The position numbers and the translations under genes are program-made. A stretch of 64,000 nt of DNA. It comes from Urinicoccus timonensis. Its GTDB lineage: Bacteria > Bacillota > Clostridia > Tissierellales > Peptoniphilaceae. Positions 42,802 through 50,829 of the stretch are shown one piece after another (within the stretch, counting starts at the first letter, position 1; every line of letters begins with the position of its first letter). The notes under the pieces are model-generated. The model was not told the origin of the DNA. It saw only the letters and a program-made list of their open reading frames with translations, and did no database searches. The stretch is from positions 1-64,000 of the forward strand of contig NZ_OCTU01000006.1 in assembly GCF_900232945.1 (NCBI RefSeq), written 5' to 3'.

Positions 42802-42910
42802 ATAAGAGTTAAGAATAAATTGAAAACCTTCTTAAACATCTTGATGAACTATTGATTTAACGAAATGATTTAACGAAAAAACTTCCTGCTAAATGCAGGA
42901 AGTTTTTTTA
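42802..42910 (+). ncRNA. Candidate Fur-regulated small RNA (about 108 nt)
   Basis: Between the promoter above and a strong terminator there is no credible ORF. The predicted transcript has a 7-bp hairpin TTAAGAA/TTCTTAA (42809-42815, 42829-42835), a perfect 13-nt tandem repeat TGATTTAACGAAA (42853-42865 and 42866-42878), and terminator stem ACTTCCTGC/GCAGGAAGT (42881-42889, 42895-42903) followed by seven T. Promoter, operator and terminator are seen in the sequence; that it is an iron-responsive regulatory RNA like RyhB or FsrA is inference. Confidence 0.5.
42876..42910. terminator. Bidirectional terminator between the small RNA and nfnB
   Basis: 9-bp stem (42881-42889 with 42895-42903), loop TAAAT, flanked by A5-6 on the left and T7 on the right, so it can end transcription from both directions. 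Confidence 0.92.
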
Positions 42911-42923
42911 TCTCATGCTTATT

Positions 42924-44312
42924 TTATTCTTTAAGTAAATAATTTTTAATACCTTGGGCACCAATCTTACCAGAACTCATAGCCAAGATGACAGTGGCGG
43001 CTCCTGTAACGGCATCTCCTCCAGCAAAAACTTCTTCTCTGGAAGTTTGACCCATTTCTTCTACTACGATACCACCCCAATCTTCTATTTCAAGGCCCTC
43101 TGTGGTCATGGCAATTAAGGGGTTAGGGCTGGTTCCCAGGGCCATAATCACTGAGTCGGTTTCCAGGATAAACTCAGATCCTTCTATAGGGGAGGGTCGA
43201 CGGCGACCACTGGCATCTGGTTGACCCAACTCCATTTTGATACACTTCATGGCCTCAACCCAACCCTGGTCATTGCCCAAAATTTCCTTGGGGTTGGTTA
43301 GGTAGGCAAAGTGGATGCCTTCTTCAATGGCATGGTGGACTTCTTCGGCTCGAGCGGGCAGGCTATCTTGGTCACGACGGTAGACAATGGTTACATCGGA
43401 GCCCAAGCGTTTAGCCACCCGGGCAGCATCCATGGCAACATTGCCTCCGCCAATGACAGAAACTTTTTTTCCTAGCTTAATAGGAGTATCATAGTTTTGG
43501 TCATTGGCCCGCATAAGGTTGGCCCGGGTTAAAAATTCATTGGCTGAAAAAACACCATTTAAATTTTCGCCGGGAATATTTAAGAACTTGGGAAGGCCGG
43601 CACCTGAACTGACAAAGAAAGCTTCAAAACCTTCTTCTTTTAATTGGTCAATGGTTACAGTTCGGCCAATAATTACATTGGTTTCAAAATGGACTCCCAG
43701 GGCCTTTAAATTTTCCACCTCAGCTTCAACGACATTGTCTGGTAGGCGAAAGGAAGGAATCCCATAGATTAAAACTCCACCCAGTCTTTGGAGGGCTTCA
43801 AAAACATGCACTTCGAAGCCTTCTTTGACTAGTTCACCGGCACAGGTTAAACCTCCGGGGCCACCACCGACGATGGCAACTTTATGGCCGTTGGCTGGTT
43901 TTTTTCCCTCTAAACGCCAACCCTGGTCTCGGGCATAGTCTGCAGCAAAACGTTCCAACTTACCGATGGATACGCTGTCTCCACGGTTGGTCAAGACACA
44001 ATATTTTTCGCACTGTTTTTCTTGGGGACAAACCCGACCGCAAATAGCTGGTAGGGAAGTATCTTCCCACAGGCTTTCAATGGCCTCTTTGAAATTTTCA
44101 TTGGCTATGCCGTAGATAAACTTAGGAATATCAATGGACACAGGACATCCCTTCCGACAACGGGGAACCTTACATTGGAGGCAACGATGGGCTTCTTTGA
44201 TGGCTTCGTCCTTAGTATAACCCAGGCAGACTTCTTGAAAGTTATTTTTACGAACCTCGGGGTCCAATTCTGCAACAGGAATTTTTTGGAAACGTTGAGA
44301 TTTATTGTCCAT
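42924..44312 (-). CDS. nfnB: NADH-dependent ferredoxin:NADP+ oxidoreductase large subunit (NfnB; glutamate-synthase small-subunit-like)
   Basis: This 462-aa flavoprotein has two N-terminal 4Fe-4S sites (CLQCKVPRCRKGCPVSIDIP near residue 43 and CGRVCPQEKQCEKYC near residue 90), FAD-binding VAIVGGGPGGLTCAGEL near residue 145, NAD(P)-binding VSVIGGGNVAMDAARVAKR near residue 285, and a C-terminal GDAVTGAATVILAMSSG. Alone it would be called GltD-like, but pairing with a SudB/NfnA-like gene points to NfnAB, which bifurcates electrons between NADH, ferredoxin and NADP. I choose the ATG at 44312: AAGGAG lies 9 bases upstream, whereas the ATG at 44318 is too close to it. Confidence 0.85.
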   Translation of the reverse strand: MDNKSQRFQKIPVAELDPEVRKNNFQEVCLGYTKDEAIKEAHRCLQCKVPRCRKGCPVSIDIPKFIYGIANENFKEAIESLWEDTSLPAICGRVCPQEKQCEKYCVLTNRGDSVSIGKLERFAADYARDQGWRLEGKKPANGHKVAIVGGGPGGLTCAGELVKEGFEVHVFEALQRLGGVLIYGIPSFRLPDNVVEAEVENLKALGVHFETNVIIGRTVTIDQLKEEGFEAFFVSSGAGLPKFLNIPGENLNGVFSANEFLTRANLMRANDQNYDTPIKLGKKVSVIGGGNVAMDAARVAKRLGSDVTIVYRRDQDSLPARAEEVHHAIEEGIHFAYLTNPKEILGNDQGWVEAMKCIKMELGQPDASGRRRPSPIEGSEFILETDSVIMALGTSPNPLIAMTTEGLEIEDWGGIVVEEMGQTSREEVFAGGDAVTGAATVILAMSSGKIGAQGIKNYLLKE

Positions 44313-45147
44313 AGCCATCAACTCCTTTTAATTTTTCCACATCGGCGTATTGAGCCTGCCTCTTCATGGCTTCATCAAAGTCTACTTGGTGACCGTCGAA
44401 TTCCGGTCCATGGACACAGGCGAATTTTGTTTTGCCAGCTACTGTACACCGGCAGGCACCACACATGCCCGTACCATCTACCATAATAGGGTTTAAACTC
44501 ACCGTTGTAGGAATCCTTAATTTTTTGGTTAAAAGAGATACATATTTCATCATAACCATGGGACCAATAGCTACGCAGTGGTCATAGTGGTTGCCTTTTT
44601 TTACCAGGTCCTCTAGGCAGTCGGTAACTAGGCCCTTGAAACCTTGGGACCCATCATCTGTAGCGATATAGACTTTTTCGGCCACTTGTTTCATTTCTTC
44701 TTCCAAAATAACCAGGTCCTTGGACTTGCTACCGATAATGACTTGGCTGGCAACCCCATGATCGTGGAGCCACTTTACTTGGGGGTAGACAGGGGCAGCC
44801 CCTAGACCTCCACCAACAAAAAGATATTTTTTCTTTTTCAAGTCCTCCAAATCCATATGGACAAACTCACTGGCTTGGCCCAAGGGACCAACAAAACTGT
44901 GGAAACTATCTCTTTCATTAAAGAGGTTGATCTTTTGGGTTGAAGGTCCCAGGGCTTGGATTACAACCTGGACGGTTCCCTTTTCTCGGTTATAGTCTGT
45001 AATGGTAAGTGGAACTCTTTCAGCATACTGGTCTGCAATGATGATGACAAATTGTCCCGGAAGGGCCGCTTTGGCCACCCGAGGTGCTAAGACATCAAAG
45101 GCTACAATATTAGCTGCTAGAGTTTTTTTCTTTATAATCTCAAACAT
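44302..45147 (-). CDS. nfnA: NADH-dependent ferredoxin:NADP+ oxidoreductase small subunit (NfnA; SudB-like)
   Basis: This 281-aa protein is built like ferredoxin-NADP reductase/dihydroorotate dehydrogenase electron-transfer subunits: FAD domain with AERVPLTITDYNRE near residue 50, NAD domain with FVGGGLGAAPVYPQVKWL near residue 110, and a C-terminal 2Fe-2S site MCGACRCTV ... FACVHGPEFDG with the upstream Asp of VDGTG that also serves as ligand in Nfn. It overlaps nfnB by 11 bp. GGAG ribosome site. Together they would balance NADH, NADPH and ferredoxin in an anaerobe. Confidence 0.86.
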   Translation of the reverse strand: MFEIIKKKTLAANIVAFDVLAPRVAKAALPGQFVIIIADQYAERVPLTITDYNREKGTVQVVIQALGPSTQKINLFNERDSFHSFVGPLGQASEFVHMDLEDLKKKKYLFVGGGLGAAPVYPQVKWLHDHGVASQVIIGSKSKDLVILEEEMKQVAEKVYIATDDGSQGFKGLVTDCLEDLVKKGNHYDHCVAIGPMVMMKYVSLLTKKLRIPTTVSLNPIMVDGTGMCGACRCTVAGKTKFACVHGPEFDGHQVDFDEAMKRQAQYADVEKLKGVDGYGQ

Positions 45148-45193
45148 GAAAAACTCCTTAAAGTGATCTTAAATTCTTTAATGAACGTATTCT

Positions 45194-45222
45194 ATTATAA
45201 CCGATAATGGGGCTTTTGTATA
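45194..45222 (-). promoter_or_regulatory. Candidate promoter of nfnA-nfnB
   Basis: Minus strand TATACA (45222-45217), 17-bp spacer and TATAAT (45199-45194). Confidence 0.55.
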
Positions 45223-45287
45223 AATTTATTTGAAAATAAGCTTATAGAAAGTCAAAGTGGGCTTTTCTTTTCTTATTAAATAATCTT

Positions 45288-45296
45288 TGCTATAAT
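45288..45296 (+). promoter_or_regulatory. Extended -10 promoter element of the proBA-thrCB cluster
   Basis: TGC followed by TATAAT (45291-45296), 23 bp before the proB start. No good -35 box is visible at 16-18 bp, so the extended -10 probably carries most of the recognition. Confidence 0.5.
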
Positions 45297-45318
45297 AGGA
45301 TAAAGTTTAGGGGGAAGT

Positions 45319-46125
45319 ATGAATACAAATTTTAACAATATAAAACGACTTGTTATTAAAGTAGGCTCATCGTCCATTACCCATGAAACTGGGGAAATTA
45401 ATTTAGAAAAAATAGACCAGTTGGCTTGGGAGTGTGCTAATTTGAGAAATAAGGGTATTGAGGTGGCCCTGGTTTCTTCTGGAGCCATCTTTGCAGGAGC
45501 CCACCGGATGCTACTGAGTGAAAAGCCCAAGGATACACCTAGAAAGCAGGCAGCCTCAGCAGTAGGCCAAGTGGCCCTAATGAACACCTATGCTCGAAGT
45601 TTTCACAACTACAACTACCAGGTGGCCCAACTTTTATTGACCCGAATGATTGAAGAAAATACCACCATGGGGGTCAATGTAAAAAATGCCTTTGATGAAC
45701 TTTTTAATTTGAATGTAGTGCCAATCATCAATGAAAATGATGCAATATCCACCTTAGAAATTGAATTTGGGGACAACGACAAACTGTCTGCAGTGGTGGC
45801 TCGGATTATCCAAGCTGACCTTTTAATCCTGCTGTCAGATATTGACGGACTCTATAATTCCAATCCTAAGACCAATCCCCAGGCCAAGCGCCTGTCTTTG
45901 GTAGAAAAAGTGGATGAGGACCTCTACAAGATGGCGGGCAATGCCATTTCATCTGCCGGCACAGGAGGCATGATTACCAAGTTGGATGCAGCTAAGCTCT
46001 GTATGGAACGGGGAATTGATATGGTTATTGCCAACAGTCAGGACCTATCAGTTATCCGTAAAATTATTGCTGGAGAGGATGTAGGAACCTTATTTGTAGG
46101 AGGGAAAAATGCTGGACTTGTTTAA
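45319..46125 (+). CDS. proB: Glutamate 5-kinase
   Basis: This 268-aa kinase makes glutamyl-5-phosphate, the first step to proline. It begins KRLVIKVGSSSITHETGEI (residues 8-26), has ALVSSGAIFAGAHRM near residue 52, FGDNDKLSAVVARII near residue 150 with the ATP-site LLSDIDGLYNSNP, and ends with GTGGMITKLDAAKLC. It lacks the C-terminal PUA domain found in E. coli ProB, a known short form. The proA ribosome site lies inside its 3' end and the genes overlap by 17 bp, so the two products are coupled. Confidence 0.95.
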   Translation: MNTNFNNIKRLVIKVGSSSITHETGEINLEKIDQLAWECANLRNKGIEVALVSSGAIFAGAHRMLLSEKPKDTPRKQAASAVGQVALMNTYARSFHNYNYQVAQLLLTRMIEENTTMGVNVKNAFDELFNLNVVPIINENDAISTLEIEFGDNDKLSAVVARIIQADLLILLSDIDGLYNSNPKTNPQAKRLSLVEKVDEDLYKMAGNAISSAGTGGMITKLDAAKLCMERGIDMVIANSQDLSVIRKIIAGEDVGTLFVGGKNAGLV

Positions 46126-47344
46126 AAATGCAAAAAAAGCAGCGACTAAGTTAAGAGACTTATCAAGCAGAGAAAAGAATGAAATTCTCCAGGCCTGGGG
46201 CCAAGACCTTTGGGCTAGACGAGAAGAAATTATTGAAGCCAATGAAAAAGACTTGGCCTATGGGGAAGAAATTGCCTTAAACCCTGGTCTCATGGACCGT
46301 TTGCGTTTAAACGAAGACCGAATCCAGGGAATGATTGATGGCTTAAAGGTTGTAGCCGGTTTGGAAGATCCTATTGGATCAGTGGACAAGATGGTTGAAA
46401 ATGAAAATGGTCTGAGAATAGGAAAAATGCGGGTCCCCATTGGAGTGATTGCCATTATTTACGAGGCAAGACCCAATGTGACAGTAGATTGTGCAGCTCT
46501 GACCTTTAAAAGTGGCAATGCTCTTTTGTTAAGAGGAGGCAAGGAGGCCATCCACTCCAATCGGAAGTTGGTGGAGATTTTAAGAAAAACCCTAGAAGAC
46601 AAGAATTTGGACCCAAATTTTGTCCAATTCGTTGACGACCCCACCCGGGAAAGTTCCAAGGCCCTGATGGAGGCTGTGGGCTATGTGGACCTTTTGATCC
46701 CCAGAGGGTCTGCTTCCTTGATTCGGGCCTGTATAGACCAGGCCAAGGTCCCGGTCCTACAAACGGGAGAAGGAAACTGTCATATTTATATAGATGAAAC
46801 AGCCGATTTGGATATGGCCCTGAATATTGTGGAGAATGCCAAAACCCAAAGAATTGGTGTATGTAATGCCATGGAAAGTCTCTTGGTCCATAAAAAAATA
46901 GGGGCAGACTTTTTAAGAGCCTTTAAGGAAATTCAGGAAAAGCATGGAATTAAGGTTCACGGAGACCCAGGAACTTGTCAGCTTTTAGATGCTGAAGAAG
47001 CAACAGAAGAGGATTGGGGTAGGGAGTACCTGGCCATGGAATGTTCTTGCAAGTTTGTAGATTCTGTAGACCAGGCCATTGACCACATCAACAAATATTC
47101 CACCGGCCACAGCGAAGTCATTATTACCAACAGTTATGAAAACAGTCAAAAATTCTTACAAAAAGTAGATTCAGCCTGTGTTTATGTAAATGCTTCCAGT
47201 CGTTTTACCGATGGAGGTCAATTCGGTATGGGGGCTGAAATGGGAATTTCAACCCAAAAGATTCATGCTCGAGGGCCTGTTGGTTTGGAAGAATTAACCT
47301 CTTATAAGTATATTATTTATGGAAATGGACAAGTGAGAAAATGA
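46109..47344 (+). CDS. proA: Glutamate-5-semialdehyde dehydrogenase
   Basis: This 411-aa enzyme reduces glutamyl-5-phosphate with NADPH to the semialdehyde, which cyclises toward proline. Marks are MRVPIGVIAIIYEARPNVTV near residue 112, LLRGGKEAIHSN, LIPRGSASLI near residue 200, the catalytic Cys in RIGVCNAMES near residue 250, and SRFTDGGQFGMGAEMGIST near the C-terminus. GGAGG ribosome site within proB. No proC is in the window. It overlaps thrC by 4 bp. Confidence 0.96.
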   Translation: MLDLFKNAKKAATKLRDLSSREKNEILQAWGQDLWARREEIIEANEKDLAYGEEIALNPGLMDRLRLNEDRIQGMIDGLKVVAGLEDPIGSVDKMVENENGLRIGKMRVPIGVIAIIYEARPNVTVDCAALTFKSGNALLLRGGKEAIHSNRKLVEILRKTLEDKNLDPNFVQFVDDPTRESSKALMEAVGYVDLLIPRGSASLIRACIDQAKVPVLQTGEGNCHIYIDETADLDMALNIVENAKTQRIGVCNAMESLLVHKKIGADFLRAFKEIQEKHGIKVHGDPGTCQLLDAEEATEEDWGREYLAMECSCKFVDSVDQAIDHINKYSTGHSEVIITNSYENSQKFLQKVDSACVYVNASSRFTDGGQFGMGAEMGISTQKIHARGPVGLEELTSYKYIIYGNGQVRK

Positions 47345-48798
47345 ACTATATTAGCACAAGAGGAAATCAAGAAAAAAAGACTTTTTGGCAGGGAGTCCTT
47401 CAAGGACTGGCACCAGATGGGGGCTTATATGTTCCGGAAGAGCTTCCGACCATAGACTTTCATGACTATATAGACCTGGATTATCGGGACCTGGCAGTAG
47501 AGGTTTTGAGTCTCTTTGTCGACCCCGAGGACCGAGATAAAATCAAATCATGCGTCCTTCAAGGCTATAAAAACTCTTTTTTTAAGGAAAACCTAATTGG
47601 TCTCCACCAGGAAGAAGACTTTAGTGTTTTGGAATTGTACCATGGCCAAACAGCGGCCTTTAAGGACTTTGCCCTGGCCCTTTTACCCCAGTTTATGAAA
47701 GAGGCATCCAAGGAGAAACTTTTGATTCTTACAGCTACTTCAGGAGATACTGGCAAGGCTGCCATGGAGGGTTTTAAGAATGTTGAAGGAATTGATATTG
47801 TAGTTTTTTATCCCCACCAAGGGGTCAGCGAAATCCAATACCTTCAAATGGCTACCCAAGAAGGGGACAACACCCATAGTCTTGCTATCCAAGGAAATTT
47901 TGATGATGCCCAAAGGGGGGTCAAGGAACTTTTTCTAGACCAGGATCTAAAAAGTCATCTAGAAAAAAACCAAGTCCACCTCTCTTCAGCTAATTCCATC
48001 AATATTGGTCGGCTCTTGCCCCAATCCATCTACTATATTTATGCTTATTTACAATTGGTTAAAAAAGGCACCTTGACCTATGGAGATAAACTGGATGTCG
48101 TCGTTCCCACAGGGAACTTTGGCAATATTTTAGCTGGTTATTTGGCTCAAAAGATGGGCCTACCCTTGGGAGACTTTATTTGTGCCTCCAATAAAAACAA
48201 TGTCCTATCTGATTTTTTAGAGGCAGGAGTCTATGACATCAATAGGCCTTTTTTCAAAACCAGCTCTCCTTCAATGGACATCCTGGTATCCAGCAATGTT
48301 GAACGCTTCCTCTACTTTTTAACTGGGGATGCCAAGAGGGTCAAAGACCTACAAGAAGACCTAGTCCAAAAGGGACGTTATGAATTGGACCAAGATTTGA
48401 AAGACAAGATGGCCTCTTGGCATGGATACTTTGCCCAAGAAGAAGAAGTTCAAGAAGAAATCCGTCGCATGTATAGGGAAAAAAATTATCTTATGGATCC
48501 CCATACAGCTGTGGCCAGCCTTTGCTATCAAAAATACCAAAGAGATTTTGCCCCTCAAAGACATGCCTTGATCTTATCTACAGCCAGCCCCTATAAGTTT
48601 CCCCATACCGTTTTACAGGCCCTGGGAGAAGAAGGGGATTGGACGGACAAGGAAGCCATTGACCATTTGGAAGACCTTACCGGCAAGGAAGTTCCCTCTG
48701 TAATTAAGGACCTTTGGGTCAAGGAACAAAAGCCAGAAGAGCTTATTTCTTATCAAGATATGAAAAAAATTGTGGGAAAAATAGGAGATGGAGAATGA
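47341..48798 (+). CDS. thrC: Threonine synthase
   Basis: This 485-aa PLP enzyme turns O-phosphohomoserine into threonine. The PLP lysine is in HGQTAAFKDFALALLPQ near residue 110; TATSGDTGKAAMEGF near residue 140 and VPTGNFGNILAGY near residue 260 bind phosphate and cofactor. The length and N-terminal YISTRGNQ segment fit the longer fungal/E. coli-type class. It is coupled upstream to proA and downstream to thrB (both ATGA-type overlaps), giving a proline-threonine operon. No hom gene is present here. Confidence 0.95.
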   Translation: MNYISTRGNQEKKTFWQGVLQGLAPDGGLYVPEELPTIDFHDYIDLDYRDLAVEVLSLFVDPEDRDKIKSCVLQGYKNSFFKENLIGLHQEEDFSVLELYHGQTAAFKDFALALLPQFMKEASKEKLLILTATSGDTGKAAMEGFKNVEGIDIVVFYPHQGVSEIQYLQMATQEGDNTHSLAIQGNFDDAQRGVKELFLDQDLKSHLEKNQVHLSSANSINIGRLLPQSIYYIYAYLQLVKKGTLTYGDKLDVVVPTGNFGNILAGYLAQKMGLPLGDFICASNKNNVLSDFLEAGVYDINRPFFKTSSPSMDILVSSNVERFLYFLTGDAKRVKDLQEDLVQKGRYELDQDLKDKMASWHGYFAQEEEVQEEIRRMYREKNYLMDPHTAVASLCYQKYQRDFAPQRHALILSTASPYKFPHTVLQALGEEGDWTDKEAIDHLEDLTGKEVPSVIKDLWVKEQKPEELISYQDMKKIVGKIGDGE

Positions 48799-49625
48799 AA
48801 CTAAGGATTCCAGCAACTTCAGCTAACCTGGGGCCTGGATTTGATACAATCGGTTTGGCCCTATCCCTCTACCAATACTTGGAAGTGGAAGAGGATAGGG
48901 AAAGTAACTTGAAAAAGGGACACCTGGTTTATGATGCTTATGTCAAAACTTTTGCCTATGTAGGAAAAGATCCTCTAGCAGCAAACTTTAATTTTTATGG
49001 AGACATTCCAAGGTCCAGGGGTTTGGGATCTAGCGCAGCATGTATTGTTGCAGGAATTACTGCAGCCAATGAATTGGGCAAATTGGGTCTAGGCCAAGAC
49101 CAGCTTTTAGAGATTGCAACAGAGATGGAAGGCCATCCAGACAATGTAGCCCCGGCTCTTTTTGGGGGGCTGGTTTATGCTATGCGGGATGGAGGACTTT
49201 ATTATAAAAAAGTTTCCGTCTCTTCCAACATGGTCTTTACCTTATTAATTCCTCAAGATGAACTCTTAACCGATGTAGCCCGAGACCTACTTCCAAAAAA
49301 AGTTCCCATGGAGGATGCCATCTTTAACCTGTCCCACCTACCTTTTTTAATTGAAGCCTTTGAAAAAGGGGACTTTGACCTCTTAAAAGTGGCTTCCCAA
49401 GACCGCTTACATGAACAATATCGTGCAAAATATATTCCCTATTTTTTAGACTTGAAAGAATCTTTAAAAGACAAGGCCTGTGTCCATATTTCCGGAGCCG
49501 GGTCCACCAGTTTGATGATTTCGAAAGAATCCATCCTCCAAGATTTGAAAGAAATAGCCCAGGAAGGGGTTCAAATCTTAGAAGTATCTGTGGATGGAGA
49601 AGGAGTAAAAAAAATAAAGCAGTAG
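48795..49625 (+). CDS. thrB: Homoserine kinase
   Basis: This 276-aa GHMP kinase phosphorylates homoserine, the step before threonine synthase. It begins MKLRIPATSANLGPGFDTIG, has the ATP loop PRSRGLGSSAACIVAGI near residue 75, EGHPDNVAPALFGGLVYA near residue 115, and a C-terminal HISGAGSTSLMI motif. I start at the ATG at 48795, with GGAGATGGAG upstream and overlapping the thrC stop; the frame from 48714 is inside thrC. The stop codon lies in the stem of the terminator. Confidence 0.96.
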   Translation: MKLRIPATSANLGPGFDTIGLALSLYQYLEVEEDRESNLKKGHLVYDAYVKTFAYVGKDPLAANFNFYGDIPRSRGLGSSAACIVAGITAANELGKLGLGQDQLLEIATEMEGHPDNVAPALFGGLVYAMRDGGLYYKKVSVSSNMVFTLLIPQDELLTDVARDLLPKKVPMEDAIFNLSHLPFLIEAFEKGDFDLLKVASQDRLHEQYRAKYIPYFLDLKESLKDKACVHISGAGSTSLMISKESILQDLKEIAQEGVQILEVSVDGEGVKKIKQ

Positions 49626-49647
49626 GTTTTCCTACTGCTTTATTTTT
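49612..49647. terminator. Bidirectional terminator between thrB and the AlaX-like gene
   Basis: Perfect 15-bp stem (49612-49626 with 49631-49645), TTTT loop, with A/T flanks for both directions. Both neighbouring stop codons lie inside it. Confidence 0.93.
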
Positions 49648-50759
49648 GCTTGAAAGCGGATTAAAAACTTCTCCATAAGTTCGGGTAGATATTTTGTTTG
49701 AACATTTCCTTGGACTCTTAGATAGTTTCCACCGCCCTCCAGCTTATAGGCATCTTTCAAACGGTCGTAGATTTCCTTTAAGTCTTCGTTGCGGTTTTTA
49801 GACAGACAAATTAAAAATTGGGATAGGTCAGAAGAGGGTAGACCATACAATTGCAAATAATCATCCTGGTCCATAATCTGGGCTGAGGCTTCTTTTAAAT
49901 CGCTAAAAGGGATATCGCTTATGCTTTTATAGATAACCTTAACCCCCTTGAAGTCAGAAGCTTGGGCCATGAGTTTTTGGGCCAGGTCATTTTGCTTGCT
50001 TTTTTCAGACTTCTTTACTTCAGATCGGTAGTGGTCTTTTTTTAAAAGAAGTTGTTTGACCTTGCTGGGAACCTTGTCTACAGGACAATTTAAGATTTGA
50101 GCCAAATTGTCCATGGTCTTGGCAAGATTCATGTAGTTTTCATGGGCCAATTGGCCACTGACAAAGGAAATTTCGATTCCTTGGTCAACTTTTTTCAAGT
50201 TAAAAATTCGATTTTCACCAACCTCACCAGTTCGCACCAGGTGAGGACCCATGGATTTTTGTAGGGGATAGTCTCCAACCCGAACCAAAACTCCGTTGTC
50301 TATTTTTGTTTGGTGGACTAGGAGGTTGGCTAAAACTGTATAGTTCACTAGGCTTTCAACTTGGTCCAAGGACCGGAAGGGAATATCCTGGGCATCTAAG
50401 ACAATTTTTCCATATTGGTTATGGATATGGTAGTCTAAAGTAGAAATATTTAAGAGGTGGTTAAAGGCCAAGCTATAAAGGACCCGGCCCAGGGAGAGCT
50501 GCATAAAGCGCAGGCGTTTTTGCCAGTCAATTTTTTGTAGGTTATTTTTTGCTGGTCCAGCTAGGTGAAGGATATAGCCATTAGGGGATTTTTCCAAGTC
50601 CAAAACTTGGACGCCGCCAACTTGTCCCAATTGTTGGTCATAGTAGGGGGTGCTTTCTAAAAAGATTGTATCCTCAACGGCATATGTATTTTCTTCCTCC
50701 CTTGCTTGAAGGGCCAGGTCAAGGGTTTTACGATAGGGTGTATAGTCTAATTTATCCAT
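49632..50759 (-). CDS. Degenerate AlaX-like (alanyl-tRNA editing) protein with DHHA1-like tail
   Basis: This 375-aa protein has the plan of AlaX-L editing proteins: an OB-like start (TIFLESTPYYDQQLGQVGGV), an editing core, a coiled-coil linker and a DHHA1-like end (EGGGNYLRVQGNVQTKYL). However, the zinc site H-x3-H of AlaX (HMQQHTGQHLL pattern) reads FMQLSLGRVLY here, and the second zinc motif (CGGTH pattern) reads SMGPHL. Editing activity is therefore doubtful. Family is inferred from layout. The upstream ATG at 50771 abuts its ribosome site, so I use the one at 50759; either is possible. Confidence 0.65.
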   Translation of the reverse strand: MDKLDYTPYRKTLDLALQAREEENTYAVEDTIFLESTPYYDQQLGQVGGVQVLDLEKSPNGYILHLAGPAKNNLQKIDWQKRLRFMQLSLGRVLYSLAFNHLLNISTLDYHIHNQYGKIVLDAQDIPFRSLDQVESLVNYTVLANLLVHQTKIDNGVLVRVGDYPLQKSMGPHLVRTGEVGENRIFNLKKVDQGIEISFVSGQLAHENYMNLAKTMDNLAQILNCPVDKVPSKVKQLLLKKDHYRSEVKKSEKSKQNDLAQKLMAQASDFKGVKVIYKSISDIPFSDLKEASAQIMDQDDYLQLYGLPSSDLSQFLICLSKNRNEDLKEIYDRLKDAYKLEGGGNYLRVQGNVQTKYLPELMEKFLIRFQAKIKQ

Positions 50760-50829
50760 TTTTTCATCCATCCTTTACTACTTTTATTTTACCACAGTTT
50801 CGGCTACAATGGTATGGTAGGAGGGGCAT

